Origin: an uncultured Muribaculaceae bacterium
GTDB taxonomy: Bacteria > Bacteroidota > Bacteroidia > Bacteroidales > Muribaculaceae
Assembly: GCA_910584365.1 (NCBI GenBank)
Contig: CAJUAF010000017.1
Location: 1 to 58,366 of the forward strand
Reading direction: 5' to 3'
DNA: 58,366 nt
The notes beneath the pieces are model-generated. The model was not told where the DNA came from. It saw only the letters and a program-made list of their open reading frames with translations, and made no database searches. This document shows positions 8,003 to 16,968 of the stretch, piece after piece (positions within the stretch are counted from its first letter, which is position 1; the number at the start of each line of letters is the position of its first letter). A program made the position numbers and the translations under genes.

Positions 8003-9412
8003 ATGAGACTGAGAATCATTCTGATACTGGCATTGGTTTTCGCCTTCGCTTCTGAGAGCAACGCCCAGGAGGCTCGGATTATTTCTTTCCGTCAGACCAC
8101 CGACCCGATGATGAAATCTATGGAGCGCAAGGACCTCAACGGAGAAAACTGCGCGCTTGTCAAGGTCATATTGCCGCTTCAGGGGGCGGTTTTCGAGGGG
8201 AACACTGTCGGGGATGTCGCGTTCAAAACGAATGAATACTGGGTCTATCTTATAAACGGCACAAAGCTCCTGCGTATCAAGATCCCCGGTGTAATGCCCC
8301 TGATGGTTTCGTTCCCGGAGCTTACATCCTCCGACGCGCCGCACGGACTCCAGTCCGATTGCATCTATGAACTTGCTGTCGGACTACCCGAATATCTTTA
8401 TGAACTGGCGGCGCGCCAGGCGATGGCCTCCATGCCGGAGGCTCCCGCGTCAATTGCTCCCTCCGGGGCTGCTTCTCCGCTGAAAGACCTTCCCGGGAAG
8501 GTCATAGCCGGTTGCGTCGTGGATAAGGAGCTGGAGCCGTTAATCGGCGTGGATATAGAGGGTTATACTCCGTCAGGACAGAGGTTGAGGACTGTTTCGG
8601 ATTTTGAAGGAAATTTTGAACTCAAAGCCCCGCCGGGCATTATGCTTACGTTCAAATATGTGGGCTGCGGGGAGGCTTCCTTGCCGGCATATAACGGGAT
8701 GAAAGTAATTCTGGGAGGAAAAAGTCCCCATCAGATTCTGACGGAACCAGAAGGTGTCGACATAGGGCTGTCCGTCGACTGGGCCGACAGGAATATCGGC
8801 GCCCTCCGTACCGCCGACTACGGAGGACTTTATTATTGGGGGAGTGCCGACGGGTTTAAACCGACCGGCTATAAATGCGCTCCGGGCGAATCGATCGCAG
8901 GCAACAAGAAGTACGACTTTGCTACTGCTAATCTCGGATCCGGTTGGCGTATGCCGACCGAGACAGAGATCCGGGAACTGACAGAGAAATGCCGGATAGA
9001 GTATACTGTGGTCGACAGTATCGGAGGATATCGGTTTGTCGGCCCCAATGGCCGTTCTGTCTTTATTCCTCTGGTACCGATTACATATACGACGTCCGGC
9101 AGAAACTCCGAAACTGATTACAGAGTAGCTTTCTGGACCGGAATTGCCGGCGGCACTGGCGGTTCTGAAGCCGTTGCTTTCTGGTCGGACGCTTCCGGAG
9201 AGTCTGTTTCCCCGGATTTCTTATCCGTGGTAAGCATACGAAATCCGGGGCTGGTACTCCCCGTGCGTCCTGTCCGGGTAAAGCAACCGGCGGATGACGG
9301 GGTGGATTATTACAATCTGAAAGGTGAAAAGCTCCCCGGACGCCCGACCGAGAAAGGAATCTATCTGGAAGTGGAGCGCAAGAACGGGAAAGCCCGCAAG
9401 ATTCAGATATAG
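8003..9412 (+). CDS. Exported protein with CarboxypepD_reg-like and FISUMP-like domains
   Basis: 469 residues with signal peptide MRLRIILILALVFAFASESNAQ. After an N-terminal region of about 130 residues comes a Pro/Ala linker, then a carboxypeptidase-regulatory-like beta-sandwich (KVIAGCVVDKELEPLIGVDI ... SDFEGNFELKAPPG, about 165-240), then a stretch typical of the 'Fibrobacter succinogenes major paralogous' domain (YYWGSADGFKP ... GSGWRMPTETEIREL). The tail DYYNLKGEKLPGRP...KGIYLEV resembles the end-of-protein sorting tails of secreted Bacteroidales proteins. It is probably outer-surface or periplasmic and closes the kinase-led run, 34 bases after the previous stop. The function is unknown. 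Confidence 0.75.
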   Translation: MRLRIILILALVFAFASESNAQEARIISFRQTTDPMMKSMERKDLNGENCALVKVILPLQGAVFEGNTVGDVAFKTNEYWVYLINGTKLLRIKIPGVMPLMVSFPELTSSDAPHGLQSDCIYELAVGLPEYLYELAARQAMASMPEAPASIAPSGAASPLKDLPGKVIAGCVVDKELEPLIGVDIEGYTPSGQRLRTVSDFEGNFELKAPPGIMLTFKYVGCGEASLPAYNGMKVILGGKSPHQILTEPEGVDIGLSVDWADRNIGALRTADYGGLYYWGSADGFKPTGYKCAPGESIAGNKKYDFATANLGSGWRMPTETEIRELTEKCRIEYTVVDSIGGYRFVGPNGRSVFIPLVPITYTTSGRNSETDYRVAFWTGIAGGTGGSEAVAFWSDASGESVSPDFLSVVSIRNPGLVLPVRPVRVKQPADDGVDYYNLKGEKLPGRPTEKGIYLEVERKNGKARKIQI

Positions 9413-9452
9413 TTCGGCTGTCTGTCGGCGCCAGGGGGGAGTCTGTCGGCGT

Positions 9453-10121
9453 TCAGTCTTTGGTGCCGTAGGCCAGGTCGCCGGCGTCGCCGAGTCCGGG
9501 AACGATGTAGGAATGGGAGTTGATTTCCGGGTCGATGGCTCCGCACCATACGGTGGTCTTCGCTTCCGGAAAACGGCTGCAGATATAGTCCACCGCCTTG
9601 CGGGAAGCGATTACGGAAGCCACGTGGATATGGGCCGGAGTTCCCTTGGTCAGCAGCGCCTGGTAGCTGAGTTCCATCGAGGATCCGGTGGCCAGCATCG
9701 GGTCGGCGAGAATCAGAGTCTTCCCTTCGATGGAGGGGGAGGCGAGATACTCGATGCAGACATCGAAATCATCCTGATTCTTGTAAGTCTTCTCTTTGTA
9801 GCGGCGATAGGCCGAGACGAACGCGTTCTCAGCATGATCGAAGAAATTCAGAAAACCCTGGTGGAAAGGTACTCCGGCGCGGAAAATCGTAGCCAGCACG
9901 AGATTGGTGGTGATTTCCGGGGATTCCGTCTCGGCCAGCGGAGTATGGATCAGACGCTCCTTATAGTCCAGCGTCCTGGAGATTTCGTATGCCATGATTT
10001 CTCCGATGCGTTCCAGGTTGCGGCGGAAGCGGAGCATATCCCCCTGGATATTCACATCGCGCAATTCCGTCATATATTGGCTTACGAGAGAGGGAGTTTC
10101 TGCGAAATTTACAACTTTCAT
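9453..10121 (-). CDS. upp: Uracil phosphoribosyltransferase
   Basis: Pyrimidine-salvage enzyme making UMP from uracil and PRPP in the cytoplasm. The 222-residue protein carries the PRPP-binding loop LILADPMLATGSSM and the uracil-binding C-terminal part with IDPEINSHSYIVPGLGDAGD. Length and order match the family. It is divergent from the (p)ppGpp synthetase gene; the 99-base gap holds promoter boxes for both, with a predicted leader of about 20 bases for this gene. Confidence 0.95.
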   Translation of the reverse strand: MKVVNFAETPSLVSQYMTELRDVNIQGDMLRFRRNLERIGEIMAYEISRTLDYKERLIHTPLAETESPEITTNLVLATIFRAGVPFHQGFLNFFDHAENAFVSAYRRYKEKTYKNQDDFDVCIEYLASPSIEGKTLILADPMLATGSSMELSYQALLTKGTPAHIHVASVIASRKAVDYICSRFPEAKTTVWCGAIDPEINSHSYIVPGLGDAGDLAYGTKD

Positions 10122-10146
10122 AGCTGAGGGGTCTAAAGTTTTGGTT

Positions 10147-10154
10147 CAAAGTTA
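10147..10154 (-). promoter_or_regulatory. Bacteroidetes -7 box for upp
   Basis: CAAAGTTA on the plus strand is TAACTTTG on the minus strand, 26 bases upstream of the upp ATG. No convincing -33 element is seen. Confidence 0.5.
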
Positions 10155-10177
10155 GCGATTTTATCGGGGAAAATCAC

Positions 10178-10185
10178 TATTTTTG
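10178..10185 (+). promoter_or_regulatory. -7 box for the rsh operon, decides the start codon
   Basis: TATTTTTG fits TAnnTTTG. The in-frame GTG at 10185 begins on the last base of this box and so lies upstream of the likely transcription start. The ATG at 10221 is therefore the more credible start. A -33 element is not obvious. Confidence 0.5.
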
Positions 10186-10220
10186 TGAAAATTCTGTCAT
10201 CCAAATTAACCGTCTTACCG

Positions 10221-12503
10221 ATGTCAAGCGAAAACCCGTCAGCTTCCGTTACGGCGCCAGCCCCCAAAGCCAGCTTTACCACCCCTGAAGAGGACCGCAT
10301 GATTGAAGCGGCCTTCAAGGAGGTCCTGGACGGCTATCTGGCGTCTAATCACCGTAAAAAGGTAGAGATTATCGAACGGGCCTACCGTTTCGCCAAAGAG
10401 GCCCACAGCGGCATCCGGCGCCGCAGCGGAGAACCCTATATCCTTCATCCGATAGCAGTCGCCAAGATCGCCAGCCAGGAGATCGGACTCGGTTCCACTT
10501 CGATATGCGCCGCCCTGCTGCATGATGTCGTCGAGGATACGGACTACACGGTTGAGGACATTGAACTGAATTTCGGCAAAAAGATAGCCCAGCTTGTAGA
10601 GGGGCTGACGAAAATCTCGGGGGGCATATTCGGTGACAAGGCCTCCGCCCAGGCCGAGAATTTCCGCAAACTCCTCCTTACCATGAGCGAGGATATCCGT
10701 GTGGTCCTCATAAAGATGGCCGACCGCCTCCACAATATGCGCACCCTCGGCTCGATGGCCCCCAACAAGCAGTATAAAATTGCGGGCGAGACGCTTTATA
10801 TCTATGCTCCGCTGGCCCATCGCCTGGGGCTCTTCGCGATAAAGACCGAGCTGGAGAACCTCAGTTTCAAGTATGAGCATCCCGAGGCTTTCGAGCGGAT
10901 TTCCAGACAGATAGCCAGCACAGAGAAACATCGCACGGATATCTACAACGACTTCGCCAAGCCTATCCGCGCCCGCCTCGACGAGATGGGCCTGACTTAC
11001 GAAGCCAAGGCCCGGGTCAAATCGGTCTATTCCATCTGGAACAAGATGGAAACCAAGCACATACCCTTCGAGGAGGTATATGACCTTTATGCCGCCCGGA
11101 TTATTTTCGAGTGTGACGACCCCGCGAAGGAGAAAGCCATCTGCTGGCAGATATATTCCGCAATCACCGACATTTACCGCCTCCATCCCGACCGCACCCG
11201 CGACTGGATTTCCAATCCGAAGGTCAACGGCTACCAGGCCCTTCACCTTACCGTGATGGGATCCGACGGCAACTGGGTCGAGGTCCAGATCCGTTCCCGG
11301 CGCATGGACGAAATCGCCGAAAAAGGTTTTGCCGCCCATTGGAAATACAAGGTAGGGGAAGGGGACGAGGAATCGGAACTCAATGCCTGGCTCCATACTA
11401 TCAAAGACATCCTGGCCGATCCCGAGCCTAATGCCCTCGATTTCCTCGATACGCTGAAACTCAACCTCTTCTCCTCGGAAATCGTGGTGTTCACCCCAAA
11501 AGGGGAACTGATGACACTGCCGAACAACTCTACGGTCCTGGATGTCGCTTTCAGTCTTCACTCCCAGATCGGATGCCACTGCATCGCCGGCAAGGTCAAC
11601 CACCGGCTGGTCCCCCTGAGCCAGAAACTCAACTCCGGAGATCAGGTTGAGGTGCTGACTTCACAGTCCCAGCAGCCCAAGCCGGAGTGGGTCGACTTCC
11701 TTGCCACCGCCAAGGGAAAGACCCGGCTGCGCAAAGCCCTGCGCGGCCTCCAGCAGCCGGCCATCGCCAAGGGGAAAGAACTTTTCGTACAATTCCTGCG
11801 CGACAACGATATAAAGGATGACAACATAGCCATCACCAAAGTGATGGGTCTTTACAAAGCCCATACCCGCGAGGAATTCTATTATCAGCTCGGCAACGGC
11901 GAAATCGCCCTTAACGATTATGTCGTCAAGACTCTGCGCAAGGAAAGTTCCAAGACCAAACGTCTGTTCCTGCGTCTGCTCGGACGGGATGACCAGGAGG
12001 AGACCCGGGATAATCAGGCCGCAGAACCCTCCAGGCCCAAAATCAACACCAAAGAGACATATATCCTGCGCTACGACGAGGACGGCAACACCAATTTCCG
12101 CTTCTCCGACTGCTGCAACCCCATCCCCGGCGACGATGTGCTGGGCTTCATCGACGATGACGGGCAGGTGGTTGTCCATAACCTCGACTGCCCCCGTGCG
12201 TCGCTGCTGAAAGCGTCCTACGGGCCGCGTATCCTTTCTACGCGCTGGGAGGTGAACAGCGGCCGCTTCCTGGCCCATATCCATATCGAGGGTATAGATC
12301 GGCATGGAATTCTCCACGAGCTTATTTCCCTGATTTCCACTCATCTATCGCTCGATATCCGTGCCCTTGACATTCGGGCGGAGAAGGAGGTGTTCACCTG
12401 CGACCTCTCCCTGCTGGTCTCGGATGTCGACGGGGTCAATGATCTTTGCCAGAAAGTGCGCAAAATCCAGGGTGTCCAGCGGGCTACCCGTATAAACGCC
12501 TGA
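10221..12503 (+). CDS. Bifunctional (p)ppGpp synthetase/hydrolase (RSH family)
   Basis: RelA/SpoT homologue controlling the stringent response: it makes pppGpp/ppGpp from GTP/GDP and ATP and can hydrolyse it. With the ATG at 10221 it has 760 residues. Domains in order: HD hydrolase with HPIAVAKI and ALLHDVVEDT, so the hydrolase site looks intact; synthetase with DLYAARIIF and NPKVNGYQALHLTVMG; TGS (EIVVFTPKGELMTLPNNS); a zinc-finger-like segment with SDCCNPIPGD; and a C-terminal ACT domain. It heads a same-strand run with mtnN, an AlbA_2 gene, uvrC and a GNAT gene separated by 12-21 bases or overlapping. Confidence 0.95.
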   Translation: MSSENPSASVTAPAPKASFTTPEEDRMIEAAFKEVLDGYLASNHRKKVEIIERAYRFAKEAHSGIRRRSGEPYILHPIAVAKIASQEIGLGSTSICAALLHDVVEDTDYTVEDIELNFGKKIAQLVEGLTKISGGIFGDKASAQAENFRKLLLTMSEDIRVVLIKMADRLHNMRTLGSMAPNKQYKIAGETLYIYAPLAHRLGLFAIKTELENLSFKYEHPEAFERISRQIASTEKHRTDIYNDFAKPIRARLDEMGLTYEAKARVKSVYSIWNKMETKHIPFEEVYDLYAARIIFECDDPAKEKAICWQIYSAITDIYRLHPDRTRDWISNPKVNGYQALHLTVMGSDGNWVEVQIRSRRMDEIAEKGFAAHWKYKVGEGDEESELNAWLHTIKDILADPEPNALDFLDTLKLNLFSSEIVVFTPKGELMTLPNNSTVLDVAFSLHSQIGCHCIAGKVNHRLVPLSQKLNSGDQVEVLTSQSQQPKPEWVDFLATAKGKTRLRKALRGLQQPAIAKGKELFVQFLRDNDIKDDNIAITKVMGLYKAHTREEFYYQLGNGEIALNDYVVKTLRKESSKTKRLFLRLLGRDDQEETRDNQAAEPSRPKINTKETYILRYDEDGNTNFRFSDCCNPIPGDDVLGFIDDDGQVVVHNLDCPRASLLKASYGPRILSTRWEVNSGRFLAHIHIEGIDRHGILHELISLISTHLSLDIRALDIRAEKEVFTCDLSLLVSDVDGVNDLCQKVRKIQGVQRATRINA

Positions 12504-12524
12504 CATACACCATACGAACCTAAA

Positions 12525-13202
12525 ATGAAAATAGCAATCATAGTTGCGATGAGGGCCGAGCTTGATATGCTCCTTCCCCTTGTCGAAGAGATGAAAGAGA
12601 CAGTGATAAACGGCTGCCGGATCTACACGGGGCGCATGGGCGCCAATGAAGTGGCGATCATGCAGACCGGTATCGGTAAAGTCAATGCCGCCGTCGGCGC
12701 TCTGTCGCTCATAGACAGCTTCCGCCCCGACCTTATGGTGAACACCGGTATAGCCGGAGGCACCGGCAACGGAGCCGACATATTCGATGTTGTGATAGCC
12801 GACGAAATCGGCTATCACGATGTTTACTGCGGTCCCGGAAATGCCCGCGGCCAGGTGCAGGGACTGCCGGAAAAATTTCCCTGCCGGGGGACGGAGCTTG
12901 TAGACCTGGCCCGGGCCGAGGCGCTCGCGCCTGTACGCAGGGGCCTCATAGCGTCGGGCGACCTGTTTGTCTCCACTCCGGAGGAGCTTCGGGCGGTGCT
13001 GGCCGTGCAGCCCTCGGCTGTGGCTGTCGATATGGAATCGGGAGCGATCGCCCAGGTGTGCTTTATGAAAGATGTTCCCTTCCTGGCCATCCGTGTCGTT
13101 TCCGATACTCCCGGGGTTGAGAATCACCATGAGCAATACGGAAGTTTCTTCACCCTCGCCCCGCAATCGACCTTCAGCGTCGTCAAGGCATTGCTTTCCT
13201 GA
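12525..13202 (+). CDS. mtnN: 5'-methylthioadenosine/S-adenosylhomocysteine nucleosidase
   Basis: Cytoplasmic enzyme cleaving MTA and SAH to adenine and a thioribose or S-ribosylhomocysteine, relieving methyltransferase inhibition. 225 residues. The N-terminal KIAIIVAMRAELDML keeps the catalytic Glu at position 12 known from the E. coli enzyme although the two residues before it differ; NTGIAGG and VDMESGAIAQ form the purine/ribose site, and SDTPG supplies the catalytic Asp. It begins 21 bases after the rsh stop. Confidence 0.93.
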   Translation: MKIAIIVAMRAELDMLLPLVEEMKETVINGCRIYTGRMGANEVAIMQTGIGKVNAAVGALSLIDSFRPDLMVNTGIAGGTGNGADIFDVVIADEIGYHDVYCGPGNARGQVQGLPEKFPCRGTELVDLARAEALAPVRRGLIASGDLFVSTPEELRAVLAVQPSAVAVDMESGAIAQVCFMKDVPFLAIRVVSDTPGVENHHEQYGSFFTLAPQSTFSVVKALLS

Positions 13203-13214
13203 AAGTACGAGGCA

Positions 13215-13877
13215 ATGTATAAGGATTTGCAGGCAATAAGAGGTAAATTCTACATCCACCGGCTGATCGAGGAAGGGGAGCATGAGCATCAGGACTTCAA
13301 GTTCAAGATTTCCGATGCCCGGAAAATAGCCCGCTCAATCTCCGCTTTCGCCAATAATGACGGAGGGAGGCTTCTTGTAGGGGTAAAGGACAACGGCGCC
13401 ATAGCCGGAATCCGGTCCGAAGAGGATCTGCACGTCATCGAGGCGGCCGCCGAAGTGTATTGCCGTCCGCGGGTGACGGTTGAGATGCAGGCGTTCCTGT
13501 GCGACAATGCCCAGGTAGTGCTTCGGGCTTCCATCCCCAGGGCTGAACGCCGCCCGGTGGAGTGTCTGGAGGAAGACGGTTCCTGGAAGGCGTATTACAG
13601 GGTGGCCGACGAGAATATCGCGGCCCATCCGCTGATGGTCAGGGCATGGCGCATGACCGAGTGCGCCGATTACGCCGGCGGCATCGCCTACGGAGCCTCC
13701 GAGGGGGAGCTGCTGGGCGCTCTCGAGCGCAGGGGACTCGCCTCGGTGGAGGACCTGATGATTGACGCGCGTCTCTCCCGCGCCAGCGCCGAGGATATGA
13801 TAGTTCGCCTGGCAGCGGCAGGCATAATAGGCTTCGAGTACCGTCATCCGCGCTTCATGCTGACGGTAAATTCATGA
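13215..13877 (+). CDS. AlbA_2 (Schlafen-type) domain protein, putative DNA-binding regulator
   Basis: 220 residues. The N-terminal part shows the AlbA_2/'divergent AAA' pattern: EHQDFKFKI, then SISAFANNDGGRLLVGVKDNGAIAGI, with the family's Asn-rich turn and glycine-rich strand. The C-terminal 70 residues (LLGALERRGLASVEDLMIDARLSRASAEDMIVRLAAAGII) look like a winged helix. Proteins of this build usually bind DNA or RNA and regulate transcription; the target is unknown. It lies 12 bases after mtnN and 13 before uvrC, so its expression should follow the stringent-response and repair genes. Confidence 0.8.
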   Translation: MYKDLQAIRGKFYIHRLIEEGEHEHQDFKFKISDARKIARSISAFANNDGGRLLVGVKDNGAIAGIRSEEDLHVIEAAAEVYCRPRVTVEMQAFLCDNAQVVLRASIPRAERRPVECLEEDGSWKAYYRVADENIAAHPLMVRAWRMTECADYAGGIAYGASEGELLGALERRGLASVEDLMIDARLSRASAEDMIVRLAAAGIIGFEYRHPRFMLTVNS

Positions 13878-13890
13878 GCCATCGTCGATT

Positions 13891-15789
13891 ATGGGTAAGC
13901 ACAGCAAGAACAAATCTCCCGAACTGCGGGAAAAGATATCCCTCCTTCCCGAGACCCCCGGAGTGTATATGTATTACGACGCTGAGGGGACGGTCATCTA
14001 CGTAGGTAAAGCCAAGAACCTCAAACGGCGCGTGTCGAGCTATTTCAACCGTACCCATGACGTGTTGCGCACCAATTTGCTGGTACGCGCAATCGTCGAT
14101 ATGAGCTATATCGTTGTCCCCACGGAGGCGGATGCCCTGAATCTCGAAAATTCGATGATCAAGGAATACAAGCCCCGCTACAATGTGCTGCTCAAGGATG
14201 ACAAGTCCTATCCCTGGATATGCCTTACCAAGGAGATGTTTCCCCGTGTGTTTCTGACGCGTCAGCGGCTCAGGGACGGCTCGAAGTATTTCGGCCCCTA
14301 TACCGACGCCGGCGCGGCCCGCGCTGTGCTGGACCTTATCCGGGAGCTGTATCCCATAAGGGGGTGCCGGATTCCGATTACACCCGTGACCCTGGCCCGC
14401 GGCAAGGGGCGCCTGTGTCTGGAATATCATCTCAAGCGGTGTCCGGGATGCTGCGTCGGAAAAGTGACCGAGGAGGAATACGGGGCGTATATCGAGAACG
14501 TCAGGCAGATTCTCCGCGGAGACACCGGCGAGCTGCTCGACCATCTCCGCTCCGAGATGGAGCGCCTGGCTTCCGAACTGCGCTTCGAGGAGGCCCAGGA
14601 GCTGAAAGAACAGTATCAGAAAGTGCAGCGCTATCAGGCAAAGAGCGTCATAGTCAATCCCGCGCTTGACGACGTGGATGTATTCGGAATCGACGACGAC
14701 GGGTCCAATGACGTCTATATCAATTATATGCACGTGCGCCGCGGAGCGGTGGCGCGTTCGCTGACCCTGCAGTACAAGCGGCGCCTCGAGGAAACTCGCC
14801 CCCAGTTGCTGACCTACGCGATGGAGGAGATACGCCAGCGTTTCGGCGTCTCCCTTTCGGAAGTGATCGTGGCTGAAGCGCCGGAGACGGAGTACCCCGG
14901 CATGACGGTGACGATTCCCCAGCGCGGCGACAAGGTCAAGCTGCTGGATGTCTCGGTGCGCAACGCCCGGCAGAACCGTATAGACGCCCTGAAGCATCTC
15001 GAGAAGACAGATCCCGAAAAACGGGCCATGAAGACCCTGGAGCGTATGAAGGCGGATTTCCGTCTGTCGGAACTCCCGCGTCATATAGAATGTTTCGATA
15101 ACTCGAATATCCAGGGCACGAATCCGGTGGCTTCCTGTGTGGTCTTCCGTGACGCCAGGCCCTCGAAAAAAGATTACAGGCATTTCAATATCAAGACCGT
15201 TGTCGGGGCCGACGACTTCGCTTCGATGAAGGAGGTGCTGACGCGCCGTTATACGCGCCTGATGGAGGAAGCTCCCGACGATCTTCCGCAGCTGATTGTT
15301 GTTGACGGCGGCAAGGGGCAGCTTTCTTCGGCAGTCGAGGCGCTGGAGGCAATCGGGCTTAGAGGCAAAATTGCGGTCGTGGGTATCGCCAAGCGCCTGG
15401 AGGAAATCTATTTCCCGGGGGATTCAGTGCCCCTGTATATCGACAAGAATTCCGAATCGCTGAAAGTTGTGCAGCATCTGCGCGACGAGGCCCACCGCTT
15501 CGGCATCACCCACCACCGCAACCGCCGCTCCCAGAGTCAGATTGTAAGCGAGCTGTCGACCATCCCGGGCGTGGGGCCGGCCACAGAACAGGCGCTTCTG
15601 AGCCATTTCAAGAGTGTGCGCCGCATATCCCAGGCCACTGTCGACGCCCTGGCCGCCGTAATCGGTCCGGCTAAAGCGCGGATCGTCAGGGCGCACTTCA
15701 CCAAACTTCCCGCATCCTCGGCTCCTGACTTCCAGGAAGGTGCCGGCTGGAAGGATGAATCGCAAACGCAAACACCCACAGGCTTATGA
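13891..15789 (+). CDS. uvrC: Excinuclease ABC subunit C
   Basis: Endonuclease that makes both incisions in nucleotide excision repair, acting with UvrA and UvrB. 632 residues. In order: GIY-YIG nuclease (TPGVYMYYDAEG ... VIYVGKAKNLKRRVSSYF, about 15-95), a cysteine-bearing segment (CLEYHLKRCPGCCVG), the UvrB-binding UVR motif (LRFEEAQELKEQY, near 230), an RNase-H-like C-terminal nuclease starting near IECFDNSNIQGT with VVDGGKGQL, and a final helix-hairpin-helix pair (LSTIPGVGPATEQALL). Its last four bases overlap the next gene's start (ATGA). Confidence 0.96.
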   Translation: MGKHSKNKSPELREKISLLPETPGVYMYYDAEGTVIYVGKAKNLKRRVSSYFNRTHDVLRTNLLVRAIVDMSYIVVPTEADALNLENSMIKEYKPRYNVLLKDDKSYPWICLTKEMFPRVFLTRQRLRDGSKYFGPYTDAGAARAVLDLIRELYPIRGCRIPITPVTLARGKGRLCLEYHLKRCPGCCVGKVTEEEYGAYIENVRQILRGDTGELLDHLRSEMERLASELRFEEAQELKEQYQKVQRYQAKSVIVNPALDDVDVFGIDDDGSNDVYINYMHVRRGAVARSLTLQYKRRLEETRPQLLTYAMEEIRQRFGVSLSEVIVAEAPETEYPGMTVTIPQRGDKVKLLDVSVRNARQNRIDALKHLEKTDPEKRAMKTLERMKADFRLSELPRHIECFDNSNIQGTNPVASCVVFRDARPSKKDYRHFNIKTVVGADDFASMKEVLTRRYTRLMEEAPDDLPQLIVVDGGKGQLSSAVEALEAIGLRGKIAVVGIAKRLEEIYFPGDSVPLYIDKNSESLKVVQHLRDEAHRFGITHHRNRRSQSQIVSELSTIPGVGPATEQALLSHFKSVRRISQATVDALAAVIGPAKARIVRAHFTKLPASSAPDFQEGAGWKDESQTQTPTGL

Positions 15790-16292
15790 ACAGGAGTGAA
15801 ATCCGGATAGAACGGTGCCGGGATTATGAGGCGCTGACCTCCGTATGGCTTGAATCCGTCAGGGCCACTCATGATTTCCTCCGGGAGGAAGACATCGAGT
15901 TCTACCGCCGGAAAATTCCGGCGGAGTATATGCCGCAGGTCGAGGTGTATGCTGTCCGAAATGAAGAGGGGGAGCTGTGTGCTTTTATCGGGTTGGGAGA
16001 AGAAACGGTAGAGATGCTGTTTGTCTGTCCTGCAGTGATGGGGAGAGGATATGGCTCTCTGCTGCTTGAGTTTGCTGTCATGGAGAAAGGGGCGCGGAAA
16101 GTGGATGTCAACGAACAGAATCCCAGGGCTCTCGGCTTTTATCGCCGCCGCGGTTTTACGGTGACAGGGCGCGATTCCGTTGACAGTGAGGGGAAACCTT
16201 ATCCGGTGTTGCATCTGGAACTGACAGGCGCAAAAAAAAAATTACTCGTCGTCACGACGAATAATCTTCTTACCTTAAATCTAATACCATGA
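15786..16292 (+). CDS. GNAT family N-acetyltransferase
   Basis: Acetyl-CoA-dependent acyltransferase of about 168 residues. The acetyl-CoA loop reads VCPAVMGRGYGSLLLEFA, and the late motif NPRALGFYRRRGF is typical of GNATs related to YjaB; the substrate is not predictable. The start overlaps the uvrC stop by 4 bases. A run of ten A residues (16232-16241) lies in the codons just after the domain, so replication or transcription slippage could change the last 20 or so residues without touching the catalytic part. Confidence 0.88.
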   Translation: MNRSEIRIERCRDYEALTSVWLESVRATHDFLREEDIEFYRRKIPAEYMPQVEVYAVRNEEGELCAFIGLGEETVEMLFVCPAVMGRGYGSLLLEFAVMEKGARKVDVNEQNPRALGFYRRRGFTVTGRDSVDSEGKPYPVLHLELTGAKKKLLVVTTNNLLTLNLIP

Positions 16293-16467
16293 AAAACTGA
16301 TGCAAAGGTAGTGAGTTTTTATGTTGTAAAACATACTTTGCGGACATTTTTGAGGTGTTATTAACTTTTATTTAATATTGCGGCGTTTAAACGGATTTGG
16401 ATATACATTTGTTAACATATGCCGTGCATTAAGATTCGTTTAGAGGGGGATATTGCGGAAAATTTCG

Positions 16468-16475
16468 TAACTTTG
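16468..16475 (+). promoter_or_regulatory. -7 box for ruvX
   Basis: TAACTTTG fits TAnnTTTG and lies 28 bases before the ruvX ATG, in an A+T-rich gap of 211 bases. A -33 TTTG is not clear. Confidence 0.5.
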
Positions 16476-16503
16476 CATTCCGGAATAAAGTGAGAATAAC
16501 CGT

Positions 16504-16947
16504 ATGGGAAGACTGATTGCCATTGACTTCGGAAAAAAACGGTGTGGCCTGGCCGCTACCGATTCCCTGAAGATTGTCGCCAATGCCCTGGCTACGGTCG
16601 AGACGCCGAAGCTGGAGGGATTTCTGCGCGATTATTTTTCCCGGGAAGAGGTGGAGATGGTTGTGGTCGGACTTCCCAGAAATCTCGACGGAGAGGCTTC
16701 CGATTCGCAGCGTTATCTTCTCCCGGCCCTGGGGCGCCTTAGAAAAGCGTTCCCCGGGATGCGCTTCGAGATGTATGACGAACGCTTCACTTCCGTGCTG
16801 GCCCACCGGGCGATGCTTGACGGAGGAGCCTCCAGGTCGGAGCGCCGCCGGAAAGATCCCATCGACCGGATGTCGGCCTGCATAATTCTGAACGATTTTC
16901 TCCAGAGTCGCGCCTGGCAGGATCTGCACGCGACCGACCCGAATTGA
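16504..16947 (+). CDS. ruvX: Putative pre-16S rRNA nuclease / Holliday junction resolvase-like protein
   Basis: RuvX/YqgF family protein of 147 residues with an RNase-H fold. Visible landmarks are the first acidic strand GRLIAIDFGKKRCGLA, the VVGLPRNLDG segment and the late RRRKDPIDRMSACIIL containing the third acidic residue. In E. coli YqgF helps process the 16S rRNA 5' end; a Holliday-junction role was proposed earlier. It starts a same-strand run with def and ettA. Confidence 0.93.
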   Translation: MGRLIAIDFGKKRCGLAATDSLKIVANALATVETPKLEGFLRDYFSREEVEMVVVGLPRNLDGEASDSQRYLLPALGRLRKAFPGMRFEMYDERFTSVLAHRAMLDGGASRSERRRKDPIDRMSACIILNDFLQSRAWQDLHATDPN

Positions 16948-16968
16948 AAAAATGATTAAGACAAGATA

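Noticed and set aside
10185..10220. GTG at 10185 as start of the (p)ppGpp synthetase
   Set aside because: It begins on the last base of the probable -7 box, so it would lie upstream of the transcript; ATG at 10221 is better.
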